NCBI RefSeq assembly: GCF_039555335.1
Contig: NC_092642.1
Coordinates: 17,079,208-17,143,207, forward strand
Direction: 5' to 3'
From: Amphiura filiformis
Taxonomy: Eukaryota; Echinodermata; Ophiuroidea; Amphilepidida; Amphiuridae
Length of the DNA: 64,000 nt
Made by a program: the position numbers and the translations under genes. The notes under the pieces were generated by a model. That model saw only the letters and a program-made list of their open reading frames with translations. It did no database searches and was not told the origin of the DNA. Each line of letters opens with the position of its first letter. Within the stretch, counting starts at the first letter, position 1. Shown here piece by piece: positions 49,811-62,141 of the stretch.

Positions 49811-50464
49811 ACACTCGTTCGATCAGGGTGAGTTCACATAGGAGTATACTATGTGAACTCAGCCTGATCGAATGAGCTGTTCCCTTATCTAGACAAGTAG
49901 ATTACAATATAACACACTTATGTGTTTGATCCGCATACCTACCATTTTGATGTCAAAAGCTACACAGTTATGTGGTATATAATAATGTGCGACAAAGCAG
50001 TCTAAAATGGGCACTGATCTATCTTAAGATCAAACGCAGCAAAATGTAGCTGATGAGATTAACCAAAATAGATAAAATTCATATGATCACAGTTAGGCCC
50101 ACCCGGTAATCGAAACATGTCCTACAGTAGCGTCCAATGAGTTTTTTAAAATATCTAAAGAACCTCTTGTGTCTATTCGATATTCCAATTTTAGGAATCA
50201 TATTGGCTGAGTGGAATTTTAATATAAAACCACATATTTGGCCTCCATGTGCATGTTTTGCAAAGAGCAAAGATGATAGTTAAGAGTGCACCAAAATATT
50301 GACAAACTGTTATGTATTTCAATCAGGTACAATAAAAAGCTATCCTTGTCATGTTTCTCTGAAAAGTTTTAATTTATAACTAAACAGCAGATAGTACTCT
50401 TTCACTCTTTAAACATTTGCCTGCATTTTTGATGATTTTGCCTGTCCTTGTCGGGTCCTTGTTG

Positions 50465-50610
50465 TCGAGGACCAAGGACTTTGGGAGTCCGAGGCCAAGG
50501 CCAAGGCCAAGGACTACATGTCCGAGGCCAAGGACTACATGTCCGAGGACCAAGGACTTCAAAACCTGTCCTCGAGGTGTCCTCGAGGCCGAGGACTGTA
50601 CTCGAGGACT
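50465..50610. repeat. GAGGCCAAGGCCAAGGAC minisatellite, locus 2
   Basis: Same unit family as 48881-49040, with a TACATGTCC variant spacer and TCCTCGAGG palindromes at the right end. The right flank GACTACAACACTG is the inverse of the left flank of locus 1 (CAGTGTTGTAGTC), so the two loci may be inverted copies of one element. Confidence 0.8.
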
Positions 50611-50619
50611 ACAACACTG

Positions 50620-52321
50620 CACCCCACCATCCTTCGGCTGCGGAGCAGACCATCACAAAATTTCTACATGCACAGCGACTTTTGGCAAGCTGAGTGCGAC
50701 TCTCTTCTGCTTGAAAGCCTTCACCATACCCGGCAAGTTTTGAGTTCATAACATAATATACCCCTTCATCCAAAAGTAAGGTTATGACCAAACGTACTCT
50801 TTTAAGACTTATTTTATAAAAGGAAAACAAAAAACGAACAAAGTAGTTGTATGATATTATATTATAGAACGATATAACATAGAGATGAAAGGCATATTTT
50901 TCTTCGAATAATTATCTTCCTTTTGAAAGTTGATCGTTTGTTATTGTTCATGATTTTGTCTGTTTGTCAACATTTGTGGAATGGTTTCTTTTATTGTAAA
51001 CAAAATACATATATAAAATGGGCTACATGTAAGTGTGATAGTTACTTTTTTAGTGTGTGAAATTAAAGAGTGATCGATATTTCATACGAAAATATTGTGG
51101 TACGTTTTTGTTATCATCGACACCAGAAACTTAAATTCAAATTGATTTGGAAGAGAAGCAATAAATGACCAATAAATCCGATTGATTTATCAACCATGAG
51201 TTGTGATAAGATACACTGTATTCGTGTAGTACCAGGACATATAATAAAGGCCTACATATACGTATCGACAGGTATATAGTTTATTGTTGGTTTTAACAAA
51301 TTTATTGTGTCTGAGCAAACCATATCAGTGCCAGAGACGACAGATCGTCGATGATATGACTTCTCTGTTAACTTCCAGTCGTATTATATTTCAGGTCATC
51401 ATGGTGGTTGTTTCTTGCAAACCTTTTGCACAGCAGACTATAGCCAATATCAGATATAACTTGGTAAAATAATGCGTACTGGACAAAATTGTAACACCAA
51501 TGTTTTTGATTGCTGTCTCTGATCTGAGGAAAAAGAAGTATGGGAAAAAAGGCTAATTTGCATAAACCAAAATGGCCGGTAAACATGGTAAATGCAGATT
51601 TTCAAATCTCAAAATTGGACAAAATTAATATGGATTGAAAAAAACTAGTCTCATTGTAGTTCTCTCATTATTAGGATTCAGAAAAAGTATAGTTTGACCT
51701 ATCTGCGATGTCATATAGTTCTTGAGTTATAGCATAAAGGTCAAACGTCAAATTTTGGCTTCCACATGGGTACAAAAAAAAAGTGTTTTTTCGAATTACT
51801 CGACATTGCGCGTCGATAATCCAAGTTTTTCGAATCTGTATTGATAAACCAAGATTTTGGATTTGAAAAAAAAATGGTGATTTTCGACGATAAACTAAAA
51901 ATTTTGAATTGAAAAACTTGATTTATCGACTGAACATTGAAAAACTTGGATTTCCGATCGGAAAACTTGGATTATCGATGTCCAGTAATTCGAAAATCCA
52001 AGTTTTTCAATTAAACAAATTTGTACGGGAATGCTTTCGGATGCTGCTGCTGCTGACTTTACCTAATTTGCTGTTTTTGCCCATAAAATTATCAGTATAC
52101 CATTTTTTTTTCACAAAAAGCACACAAATTTGACATAATTTGACGGTTTTAACCTTTTTTATGGGCACTTTTGATCCCGGCTTTTGATATAAAATTGGAT
52201 CGGTTCATTCATTGAGCCCATATTTATTGGTCGAGCTACGAGTTTTAAAATATTGGACGAGACGTACATTATTATGTTTTGGATCCAATATTTTCACATA
52301 CTTGGATCCATCAAAACATAA
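50620..52321. other. Intergenic; diverged foldback remnants, no gene seen
   Basis: 51480-51760 shares AGTATAGTTTGACCTATCTG..TTCTTGAGTTATA..AAAGGTCAAA blocks with the element at 52322-53810. 51780-52020 is a degenerate inverted repeat on AATCCAAGTTTTTCGAA. Confidence 0.45.
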
Positions 52322-53810
52322 TAATGCCCAAATAGTCCAGTCAAAGTGGGTTTTGACTCACCACTAATTGCAACAGAATTTTTTTCACTCCTATGAATGT
52401 CAGAGATGTCCACTGAACAGCATACAAAAAGTATACTAACATATACTTGGTGGAAAGGTAGTTTTTGGCGGGAAAAGGTCATACAGGGGTCAAATTTCAA
52501 AATCGCTCCAATCATTTTAAACTGAACTATACTTAATTATTCCTCTAGTCATAATCATTCAGAAAAAAATATAGTTTGCCATATCTGTGATCTACGGTTC
52601 TTGAGTTATAACCGAAAAGGTCAAAGGTCAAATGTTGGGTTCAACAGAGGTCAAAAATCTAAAAATTGTCTGATTTTAACCAAAATGGTCTCAAATTGTT
52701 CGGCTTGCAACGGTGGGGTCACTCCCTGGCAAGGGGGACACGTAGGACCGTTACCACAAGTACAAATTACCCCCTTTCGCAGTCGATTTCAAGGACAAAT
52801 CATGAAATTTTACCCCCTTTTTCACTCCAGAACAAGGACAAAATGGTACTCTGAAACACCCCTATTTTTTAGATTCCGAGGACACATTTGCAATTGACCC
52901 TATTTCAACATTTCAAGGACGAGTCTTTTATGAATCTTTGCTAACGCTATGCACAAAATAGAACGGAGAACAATATTGATCACGGGATGAGTACGAAGTA
53001 GGAAACCAAATTTATTCCTGTGATTTAATATCTGGCCAGCTATCCACGGGATCGGGAGAAAATAATAAGAACCCCTTTTTTTTTAATTTTGCAGACATTT
53101 GTGCGATAAAACACCCCTATTTTTCCAATTTCACTGACAATTTTGTCCGCGGACAAGCCCTAAAATTGACCCCTTTTTCCGCGATTTTGGTAACGATCGT
53201 GCGGTCAGTATTGCAAGTTGAGTGACCCCACCGGGGCTTGCAAACATAATCCATTTAAAGAATATGTGCACTGTTTAGGTTGTTTAATTACATGTGTATC
53301 ATCGAAAACTAGGTCGGGTCAATAGAATTCAATGGTCAATGACCTCTTTTACCCTGCTACCTAGGTAACGAAACATCCAAGATATGGCAAACTATTCTTA
53401 TTTTGGAGTGTTTTTAAAGGACGAACACATTGAGACCATTTTCAAGGAGATCGGAGCATTTTTCGAAGTTGACCCACGTGGAGCCCAAAATTTGACCTTT
53501 GACCTTTTTGCTTATAACTTGAGAATGGTACATCACAGATATGACAAACTATACTTTTTCTGAATCCTTAAGACTAGAGGAATGCTTTGGTATAGTTTTT
53601 AAAAAGATTAAAGCAATTTTGAAATTTGACCCTCGTATGACCTTTTCCCGCCAAAAACTACCTTTCCACCAAGTATATTTTAGTATATTTTTGGTATGAT
53701 GTTCAGGGGACATCTCTAAAATGTATAAAAGTGAAAACAATTCTGTTGCAATTAGTGATGGGTGACACCACTAATTTGTTTAGATTGACTGGACTAAAAT
53801 GTGTCCAATT
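52322..53810. mobile_element. Large foldback element split by a nested insertion
   Basis: Left arm landmarks (AGTCCAGTCA, ACTAATTGCAACAGAATT, CTTGGTGGAAAGGTAGTTTT, GGCGGGAAAAGGTCATAC, GTTCTTGAGTTATAA) recur inverted in 53395-53810. The loop is occupied by another element at 52711-53234. Confidence 0.7.
52711..53234. mobile_element. Nested element with 9-bp target-site duplication
   Basis: GGCTTGCAA stands at 52702-52710 and again at 53235-53243, a 9-bp direct repeat. Between them, ends CGGTGGGGTCACTC and GAGTGACCCCACCG are inverted repeats. Internal inverse blocks ACCCCTTTTT(C) recur. A fragment of the same family starts near 4515. Superfamily uncertain (8-9 bp duplication fits hAT or MULE). 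Confidence 0.75.
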
Positions 53811-54240
53811 GGACGCATTGGTCTCCACTGAAAAACCCCTTGGAGATGGGAAATATTGTTTTGGTGATGCTATTATTTAAAAGAGGGAGCAGTAGTTATC
53901 GAGCCTAGACAGGACTATGCCACGGACCCCGGGGTGTGGGCGTGGTTGAAGGTATACGGGGACGTGCCACGGTTTTGTGGTACCTTTTCAGCGATTTTTG
54001 TATATCGACGGGTCCTTTAAAATAAATCGTCTTCCACCTCTCCTAATAGTCCTATGCTTGCCGAACTTCACTGGTTGAATAAATCAAGTTCAGTACCCTG
54101 TTCACGCCATACAAAATGCCTTAGTTTCTCTACCATATCTAACCATTCGCACATATAAATCCTACTAGGCCACTCTCTCATTTATTATGGCGTTTGTTTT
54201 ATACAAAACCCTTGTTTATGTGTTTCTTCCTAATGAATAG
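53811..54240. other. Upstream flank of the OAS-like gene
   Basis: 53930-54005 is the dispersed GTGCCACGGTTTTG repeat also at 32380. The coding ATG at 54241 directly follows TTCTTCCTAATGAATAG, an acceptor-like sequence, so a 5' non-coding exon further left is likely. No kappaB or ISRE-like motif found here. Confidence 0.35.
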
Positions 54241-57200
54241 ATGTCAGAGGTTCCGTTGCCTTGGGATCAATCAGATACGGACATTAATGACTACATCTCT
54301 ACATATCTCAGACCAGATGAAGATGTAGCCAGGAATTTGGATGTTGCCTTGGACAACTTGATGATTACACACCTGCGGGATGCAGTCACGTATACTATTT
54401 CACGAATTAGAAGAGTAAGTTTGTGGGGTGAGTTGGGGATGTGGGGTGAATGTGTGGGGGTGCCTTTGCTTTTGCAATACTTCCGAGGACTCCAACATAA
54501 CAACACACCGACACACCGAGGACCGAGGACCTCGTACTTAACGAGGACCTAAACGGCATAAAAATGAGGTCTTACATACTGCAGTTACTGTCCGTTTTCC
54601 TATACACAATACACAGTGCTCTCACCATTGACGCGTGACCTGTACAAATGATGTATGTTGGGAGAATGGACACTTGCCTAGTTAACATCACTGTGTGAAA
54701 AATAACCAGCCAATATTTTATTTATTCTCCAAAACTTCTAGCAAATATATTTCTCTAACATGACCTAAAATTACAGCTAGGTTAGATGTTCAGAAATGGT
54801 CGCACTTTTGTAAAATATGAGTGAGGGCAAGGCATAGCTAGCCAACTCCCCGTGTTAATTGAATGGAGATTTGACCGAAAATATTGGTATCGGACCGCTC
54901 ACTTCTGAAGGATGCCACAAAAAACGGTAAAAGCTACATTTAAATTATTCTAAATAGGTTCTAGAAAATAAAGTTTTGTAACATGTCCTAAATTTTTAGC
55001 TAATTTAGATGTTTGGAGAGGGTCGCACTTTTGTGTTTTAGGAAGGATATGTAAACGACAGATAACACCAAAAATATGAAGAAATTATTTCCAAACCGTG
55101 TTAAGTCAACAATCATTATGTTGCTCATTTTGAAGAATGCTGGTTAACAAAAAGCAGGTCTTTGTCTCATTTCGTGAACAAAAGTACACATACCATTGTT
55201 TCCTTTCGTTTCCTTTATAATCGGTTACCCAACTGAAGCTATAATACGCAAACTTTATTGCGATATCGCACATGAAAACAGTCACATGTGCACAGCCAGA
55301 GAAGATCCGATTTAATCAGTTGAGCTGTTTCAATGAGTGTTATCTTGGTTTAATAGCTTTTAATGGGGTTAAGTCCTGCAAAGGTCGAGATGAATTCTAC
55401 TGTAGACATGACTGCATCATGATACCCTACTACCCCCTCTATAACTGACGTCTTTGCAGCGCTAACCTTTGTAATACTTGTTCGGTATTACCGAATTTTT
55501 GAGCACTTGACATGACAACACCGACACACCGAGGACATTTGGACTTGTATCATGTATGATGATATAGCACAAATTATTTGTGCTGTGGATTCATCAGTTC
55601 ATTTTGTGAGGACATCCAGACACAGGAAAGTCTACTTTGATATGCTTTCATTAAGTGTGGATAACAATGATATTAAAATATTAATTATAAGCTATTATAC
55701 TCGTAGGCCTACTTGTGAGGAAACAATTGAATATATGAATACAAAAGCCACCCAAGTCCATACTGTGGCCAAATTGATTTAAGCATGGGAATTTGTTGCT
55801 ATGCATAGGCCTGTCATATGTATGAAAAAACAACTCAAATTCATCCACTGTGTCTATTGAGCATGTGAGAAATAGCATGTATGAAAGAACCACCCAAGTC
55901 CATGATTTGAGTCTTGTAACACATTGATTGAAATCCAGTATGTATAAAAGTCCACTTGTAACACATTCATTGCTTCAGAGTGACTTTTGAAAAAAAGTGG
56001 GTTTAATAAAGGAAAGTGTGTGGTTTATATTACATGGCAGAATGCTTGTCAACATTATACATACCTGTGTGCTTTATTTTGTATTATCTTACTAGTGGTA
56101 ATCTCATTCAAACATTGTTGTCTTTGTATATGATTCAAAAAACCACCCAAGTCCAAAATTTAAAATGAACCCCACGAAGTCCCTGAAATGCTAATCGTCA
56201 TACTTAATACAGTTTAACTCACTCATTTGCACGTAAAACTTACCATATTGACCAGGTAAATATAACTGAAGGAATTAAAATGATACACATGTTTTTCTCT
56301 CAAAATCACTTCCCATGGACTTGGGTGGGTTTTGTATTCATGTATTCAATTTGAGGAGTCCATATAGGCCTATGCATTTTCATTTCTCATAGCCTGCTGC
56401 TCCATTCCATCTCCTGGTTGTGACAGTTTGGTATGTGTGCGTGTTGGGGGGGGCTCGTGTGTTCAGTATGGTGATTATCACTTACGTTCTACGGGGGCTA
56501 GGACTCTACCGGTCCAAAATGTTTCATTTTGGAACTTCAATATCTCACACCAAATAACAGAGAATGATACGTGGGAAAAGGTATTTTCTATGATATTTGT
56601 GTTCTCTCTTGCAGGGCGGTGGTTTAGCTCAACGTATCCATCTGAAAGAAGATGAACTTGACTTCGAGCTCTACGTATTCATCGGTGACCTTCGCGGTAT
56701 CGATGAGCATCGGCAGCGTATCGATAAGATATTGATAGAGACACGTGACGTCTTGGATAATCCTGACCTGATGCATCTTGTGATGGTCCGAGGGGAAGAA
56801 AAGGAGATGATCAAAGAAGGCAGGATCTCAATCAGAGTGACGGCTGATGATGAGTGGTTTGAAGGAAAGCTATACCCAACAGTGGACTTGCTTGGAGTCA
56901 AACCTAGCAATGGTATGTCGGAAAACATCTCAGCAGCCTACGTTAGTACAAGTAATGACACTATGATTAGGCTTATGTTGAAAAATAATACCCGCCATAC
57001 ACTTTGTAAGCACACTTTTTGGTATAAAAACAGTGTGACGATATTCTCGCGAGATCTCGTTTAAAGGTTGTGCGCGAAGACATTATCCATCATACACTTC
57101 GTAAAATTCACTTTTTATATCTATATTAATCTCGTGACAATAATAATTCATTCCATCTCTATTATTTACTTGCTGTAAACGAACAGCAGCAGTGCTACAC

Positions 57201-58744
57201 TTAAGATATTATATCAATGACGCGCTGTGGAAGCTCAGAAGGTAAATAATTTTGCATGGATGAAATGAGACATGACTGCCTATGCCAGGAATGCCTCATG
57301 AAATAAGACATCGATATTAAACAACCGAGAAGTTTGGGTTTGCAGGATGGTACCTCAGAAAATCTGAAAGTGGACCCATATTTATACAAATTTTCCAACA
57401 AAATAGATACATAGGGCCTATATACATTGTTTTATAATACTGATACCCAGGTCTTTCAATTTAACACAATTTCGCAATTTGGACTCCAGTTAGATGAAAT
57501 TGTGGTATTTTTTCACCAAAATATTCGAAAAAAAAAGTACTAATTTTCATATACCAAGATTGACCGAAAAGGTACTATTGTTATACCAGATCAGAGGCCT
57601 GAACATGAGCCACATAAATTTGAGGCGCATCCCCATATTGTCATTTGTACTAAGTGCCCCTAAGATTATAGAAAATAAACTGAACTGAACTGAATTGACC
57701 ATAGATCATCACATTTAGATAATCTATGATTGAACTAGCATTGGATTATCTGTTTTTTCTTCTTGCAGCAACTCTGGAGATCATGTATCGTCAATACACA
57801 AGAGATGCAGACAAGGCGTGTTTCCTTCCCGCACTCAGAGTTCTTTACATCAATCTGATCCAATCATTACCACAGAATGTCAGAGACTTAATCCTGCTCT
57901 TAAAATACTGGGAAAAGTCTAAATTGCAACTCAGGGGAAGAAAACTACCAGATAGATTCTGGGAAGTGATATGTATTCGTCGGTGGGAAATGGCGGGCTC
58001 TCCGAAGACGTTCAATTGCGCACGTGGTCTCTTCGATGTACTTGAATTAGTAAGCGATTGGCGCGCAATTATGATCACGTGGGAGACAAGTGAACATAGA
58101 TTTTATTCGAAGAAAATTGCTGATGAGAAAAGGCGGGAAATTGACAATCGTAATCGGTAAGGATACCTTATGAAACTTATGATTCAGATTTTGAATACCA
58201 GTTCAGTATAAATATATCAGTATAATTATATCTTCATGTTAAATGGACATTTTCTTTATGAAATAGACACAGCTACATCTGTGGTGCGCCTGTATTAAAG
58301 GCGGAAAATCCTACCAACCAACCTATACCAATCTGGAATTCTGGGGCTATATTCAATCATGCATTTTAATCAACGCTGCAAGTGCATAAATTCTAAGTAT
58401 TTCATTTAGGGCCTAACTCACTATTTTGATCCTTTGAAAGTTGATTAGTAAATTAATACTTTAACTTGAGGTATTCAACAAACTTTTTGACTAAATGTTT
58501 AGGAGAAGTCATATATACCTTACTTTAATTCTACCCTCAATTAATATACGAGTATTGTGGCATATTCTTTGCTCATTTGGGGGAGGGCGGATAAAAGTGT
58601 TTTTACCGTTATATAATTTTTAACCGCAAATTTAGAACATAGTTATACAGGTCAAATATAGCAACCGGTAAGCATGTCAATTAACATGATTAAGTTGACG
58701 CGTTGAAGAAATGGTATTATTTTTTATCGTTTTATATTTTTATC

Positions 58745-58775
<31 letters not shown>

Positions 58776-58985
58776 GTGTTGTTATTATTATTATTGTTAT
58801 TTTCTTCTTTTTTTCCCAGGAAAGGTGAGCAAGTTGCAGTTATTTACGATCCCGTGGATCCTCATTTAGACCACACACGTGGAATACGTTCTTTGGTTTG
58901 GGATGAAATAGCCAGGACAGCGATGGACTCGTGTGAAGAAAAACTGCTTAAAGTACTGAAGAAAACCAAAACTTGGACAATATGA
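54241..58985 (+). CDS. OAS-like (2'-5' oligoadenylate synthetase family) nucleotidyltransferase, complete, 341 aa, altered active site
   Basis: Coding exons 54241-54414, 56615-56912, 57769-58156, 58820-58985, with consensus donors/acceptors and matching phases; total 1026 bp, the length of a single OAS unit. Residues 1-58 form the N-terminal helix region (DINDYISTYLRPDEDV). Exon 2 begins GGGLAQRI, in place of the GGSxxKGT loop, then ELDFELYVFI, in place of DADLVVF. KLYPTVDLLGV replaces FDVLPAFDALG. Exon 3 carries LLKYWEK, FNCARGLFDVLELVSDW and ITWETSEHRF, and exon 4 VIYDPVDP, all OAS hallmarks. OAS enzymes sense double-stranded RNA in the cytosol and make 2-5A that activates RNase L. Here, of the three catalytic aspartates, the second reads Glu and the third Lys, and the KGT loop is lost, so synthesis is doubtful; a non-catalytic OASL-like role is possible. 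AATAAA at 59355-59360 may end the transcript. Confidence 0.88.
54484..54550. repeat. CGAGGAC-motif cluster in OAS-like intron 1
   Basis: CGAGGAC occurs four times in about 65 bp, with ACACCGACACACCGAGGACC. The string CCGACACACCGAGGAC recurs at about 55518-55535 in the same intron, and CGAGGAC is the core of the arrays at 48881 and 50465. Confidence 0.6.
58746..58798. repeat. (TTA)n microsatellite
   Basis: About 17 imperfect ATT/TTA units, 20 bp before the acceptor of the last OAS-like coding exon. Together with the following T-rich run it extends the polypyrimidine tract. Confidence 0.85.
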
Positions 58986-60784
58986 ACACAAAATAATGGT
59001 CTCTAACTTTTATATGAAACATTATTTAGTGGATCGCTACATAATATTGACTTGAGATGACCTCAGCTACCTGCTCATATAATTAATCTGGTCTACTCGG
59101 GCAGCTGATCCTCGTGTGATACTCGGGGAGTGGATCCTGGCTGCGATGGTTATCATATTATATGTAGGCCGACTAGGGTCTGCGCCTGTATAGAGCTGCA
59201 TCCTATTATCAATTTCTAAGCGCTCTTTAGCAAAGTCAAAGTTCACTGAATTTTGAACCGTATGACAAAACAGGCGAAAATGGTAACTTTTTGCACAAGA
59301 TTTGCAATTTAAAAGAGAATTGGCCATTGCTCATTGAAATGAAGCTAGTATATAAATAAAAATAAATGTCGGTGATTTAACGTGCGCTACACCTAAGTAC
59401 CAGCACACTTCAACACTTATTCCGCTGCCATTAGGGTATATCAGAATCAATTTCCGCTTCCACAAGTCCGCAACTGATGCACAGGTACTCTCAGCGACGT
59501 AGATTGTGATTACCCCCAGTAGCTCCCCAATTTACACCTGGGTGGAGTGAAGCAATTGGGAATTCAGGTTGTTCAGTTCCCCGAATGGAGTCTGATTAGG
59601 AGCAAATTTTGACGTTTTTAACGTTTTTCCCCCGAATCCCCCGAATGACCAACAAAAGTGGGGGGGGACATGGCCCCCCTTTGCGCACGCCACTGTTAGG
59701 GACTCTCATTACGACTATCTGCTGCTGCTGTGAATACGTCCCTTTGCGTAATATCCTATGGAGGCGGTTGCAGAGAAACGAACCAGACCCAGAATGACGC
59801 AACCACATTTCTTGAAAGTAACTGTAAGCAGTGGTAAGGCCACTCGCGACCCCATTTAGAAAAAAAGGACAAAAAATGACATAGGGGGAAAATGGTATGG
59901 CCGCTATATGCAGGTGTAAAAAGAGTGGAAAAAAGAGTGAAAGAGTGAAATGGAGGACACCCTTTTTGAGTGGAAAAATGTTACTCTAAAAAAGTAGTCT
60001 GTATACTCTCGAAAGAGTAAATATTGCCTAAAGATAATGATAAAAAAATATATTGTTTCTTTCATTTTCGAGTGTTTTCCACTCAAAAACGGGTTGTCCT
60101 TGGTTCAACTCCTTGAAAGTGTGGAAATTCACTCTTTTACATTTAGAGAGCTCAAATGACAAAATTTGGTGAATGTGGATAAAAACGCATGTAACTGCAT
60201 CAATATTCGCCCAAATTTAAAATTTGAGCCCTACATTAGCGGTTAAATATTGGAAATATGCAATTAAAGACTCATTCAGTGATTCCAGCTCAAGTTTACA
60301 AAAATTAAAATTGTTTATAAATTGCTTAAAAGTGAAGGATAAGTCATTCAAATTGTCATTTGGTATTTTTGAATAGACAAATTTGGCAAAAAACGAAGAA
60401 ACAGCAGTATTGACGAAGTTGAAGCCCCATTCAAATACATGTAGCTAATTTAGATATACATGTATACTGTCAGTATCTAAATTACAGATTCGTGTAAAAT
60501 GTCTTATTTTGTCTTAAATACACGGCTTTCGGCTGAACCACTAGCAGGCTATGCTATGACAATGACAAAGGTACCAAAATCTGAATTTTGATGATTTTTA
60601 CGATCACTGAATGGGCCTTTAACATTCCCCCTATTTTGGATAATATGTTCAGGAGGGTTTTAGACTGGAAAGCAAACACATTCGTGTTCACATTTTGTCT
60701 ATGCACCCATTATTTTACTTAAATTGCCTCGTCTACATGTCAAAAGAAATAAACTTCCGTCAGGTTGTTTCAAAACCCATAATT
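58986..60784. other. Intergenic 3' of the OAS-like gene; no gene seen
   Basis: 59590-59700 is one end of a dispersed element (..GGGGGGACATGGCCCCCC..GCGCACGCCACTG). 59920-60130 is an inverted repeat on GAGTGGAAAA / TTTTCCACTC and AGAGTGAAA / TTTCACTCTT. Confidence 0.45.
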
Positions 60785-61188
60785 CAGGGGCGTAGCCAGC
60801 TTTCTTGGTGGGGGGGGGGGCAAAATAAAATTTTTGGGGCAAGGACGTCGGAAAAAATTGCAGTTGCATCATAATACATAGAGACTGTGTCTTCGAGCTT
60901 CCCGAAAAAGGCCTTATTTGGATGATGTGCTAGCATAGGGCGAAAAAATGATATTTTACACTATTTTCGCCCATTATCCTGCTGAAAAGGGCTTTACTGT
61001 TACAATGTGCGCGCGTAGCGCGGAATAAAATTTGTATTTTACACTATTTTGGCCCTGCTCCTTGCCTTTTTCTTTTCCTTTGCCCTCCTGATTTTCTCTT
61101 TCATTTTTTGTCAGAGAGGCACTTTTTTCTTTCATTTTTTTTGTCAGGGGGCACTCTGCCCCCTGCCCACCCGCTGGCTACGCTACTG
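60785..61188. mobile_element. hAT-type non-autonomous element
   Basis: Termini CAGGGGCGTAGCCAGC and GCTGGCTACGCTACTG are inverted repeats (14 of 16). The 8-bp flanks are CCATAATT (60777-60784) and TCATAATT (61189-61196). The interior has GCGCGCGTAGCGCGG and ATTTTACACTATTTT blocks shared with 27945-27990. No transposase frame. Confidence 0.8.
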
Positions 61189-61251
61189 TCATAATTGGTG
61201 CCACAGAGCATTAGGTGTAAGATTATACCCCACACCTCCTTCATCCATACC

Positions 61252-61404
<153 letters not shown>

Positions 61405-61543
61405 CATTTCACTAAAATAAAGTTGGCTTCTCAAGTTTTTTCCACATGCTCAAGGGGGAATTAACTATATGTTTTTTTGCTACCACAGAATAGGTTTTGT
61501 GTTGTGGTGGGGGGGTGTCGAATGCGTGAACATTTCATATCAA

Positions 61544-61742
61544 CACTGCAAAAACAAGTGTTTTTATTTAAACACCATATTGTGCTTATTGGTGTTATAT
61601 ATCACCAAGTGTTAATTTATGAACATTAGTGTTAGAACCATTAACATTAGTGTTAGACCATTAACATGAGTTATGTGTTTATTAAGTGTTGCTCTAATAA
61701 ACACAATATGGTGTTTAAATAAAAACACTTGTTTTTGCAGTG
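61544..61742. mobile_element. MITE with ~40-bp near-perfect terminal inverted repeats
   Basis: CACTGCAAAAACAAGTGTTT and the next ~20 bases are matched exactly in inverse at 61702-61742. The 199-bp element has a short interior with repeated ACATTAGTGTTAGA. No target duplication recognised. Confidence 0.8.
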
Positions 61743-62141
61743 AAGTATGCACAATAATTGGATTTTTAGCTTTGTGAGCAAAATGTTGTTTTTTTTTGCT
61801 TTTTTTTTTAAAAACTTCTTATGTCCCTCGAAATCTAATGGTGCACACACAGTCTGCGCACTGTGCAGTTTCCCTGCAGCAGACATTTGTGTAAATCTAA
61901 TTCAACGCATAAGGTGTATCTTTTTACTGGGATAGCTTTTTTTAATTTTCAAAATGTAGGAAAATACACTACATGGAGTAAGCATATACTTCTACAAGCT
62001 TCTACATTAAATTATTACAAATACTCTTACATGTATTAGGCCCGTACTGTTTAATCATTGCATGTACTGCTTTTGCTTTTACTAGTGCGTTTCCGAAGCG
62101 AAGCTGGAAGCCAAGTAGGCCTACTATGATATAATACTACG

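Noticed and set aside
56913-57064. Extension of the second OAS-like exon through MSENISAAYVSTS
   Set aside because: Intron read-through beyond the GTATGT donor; the exon at 57769 continues the OAS alignment in phase.
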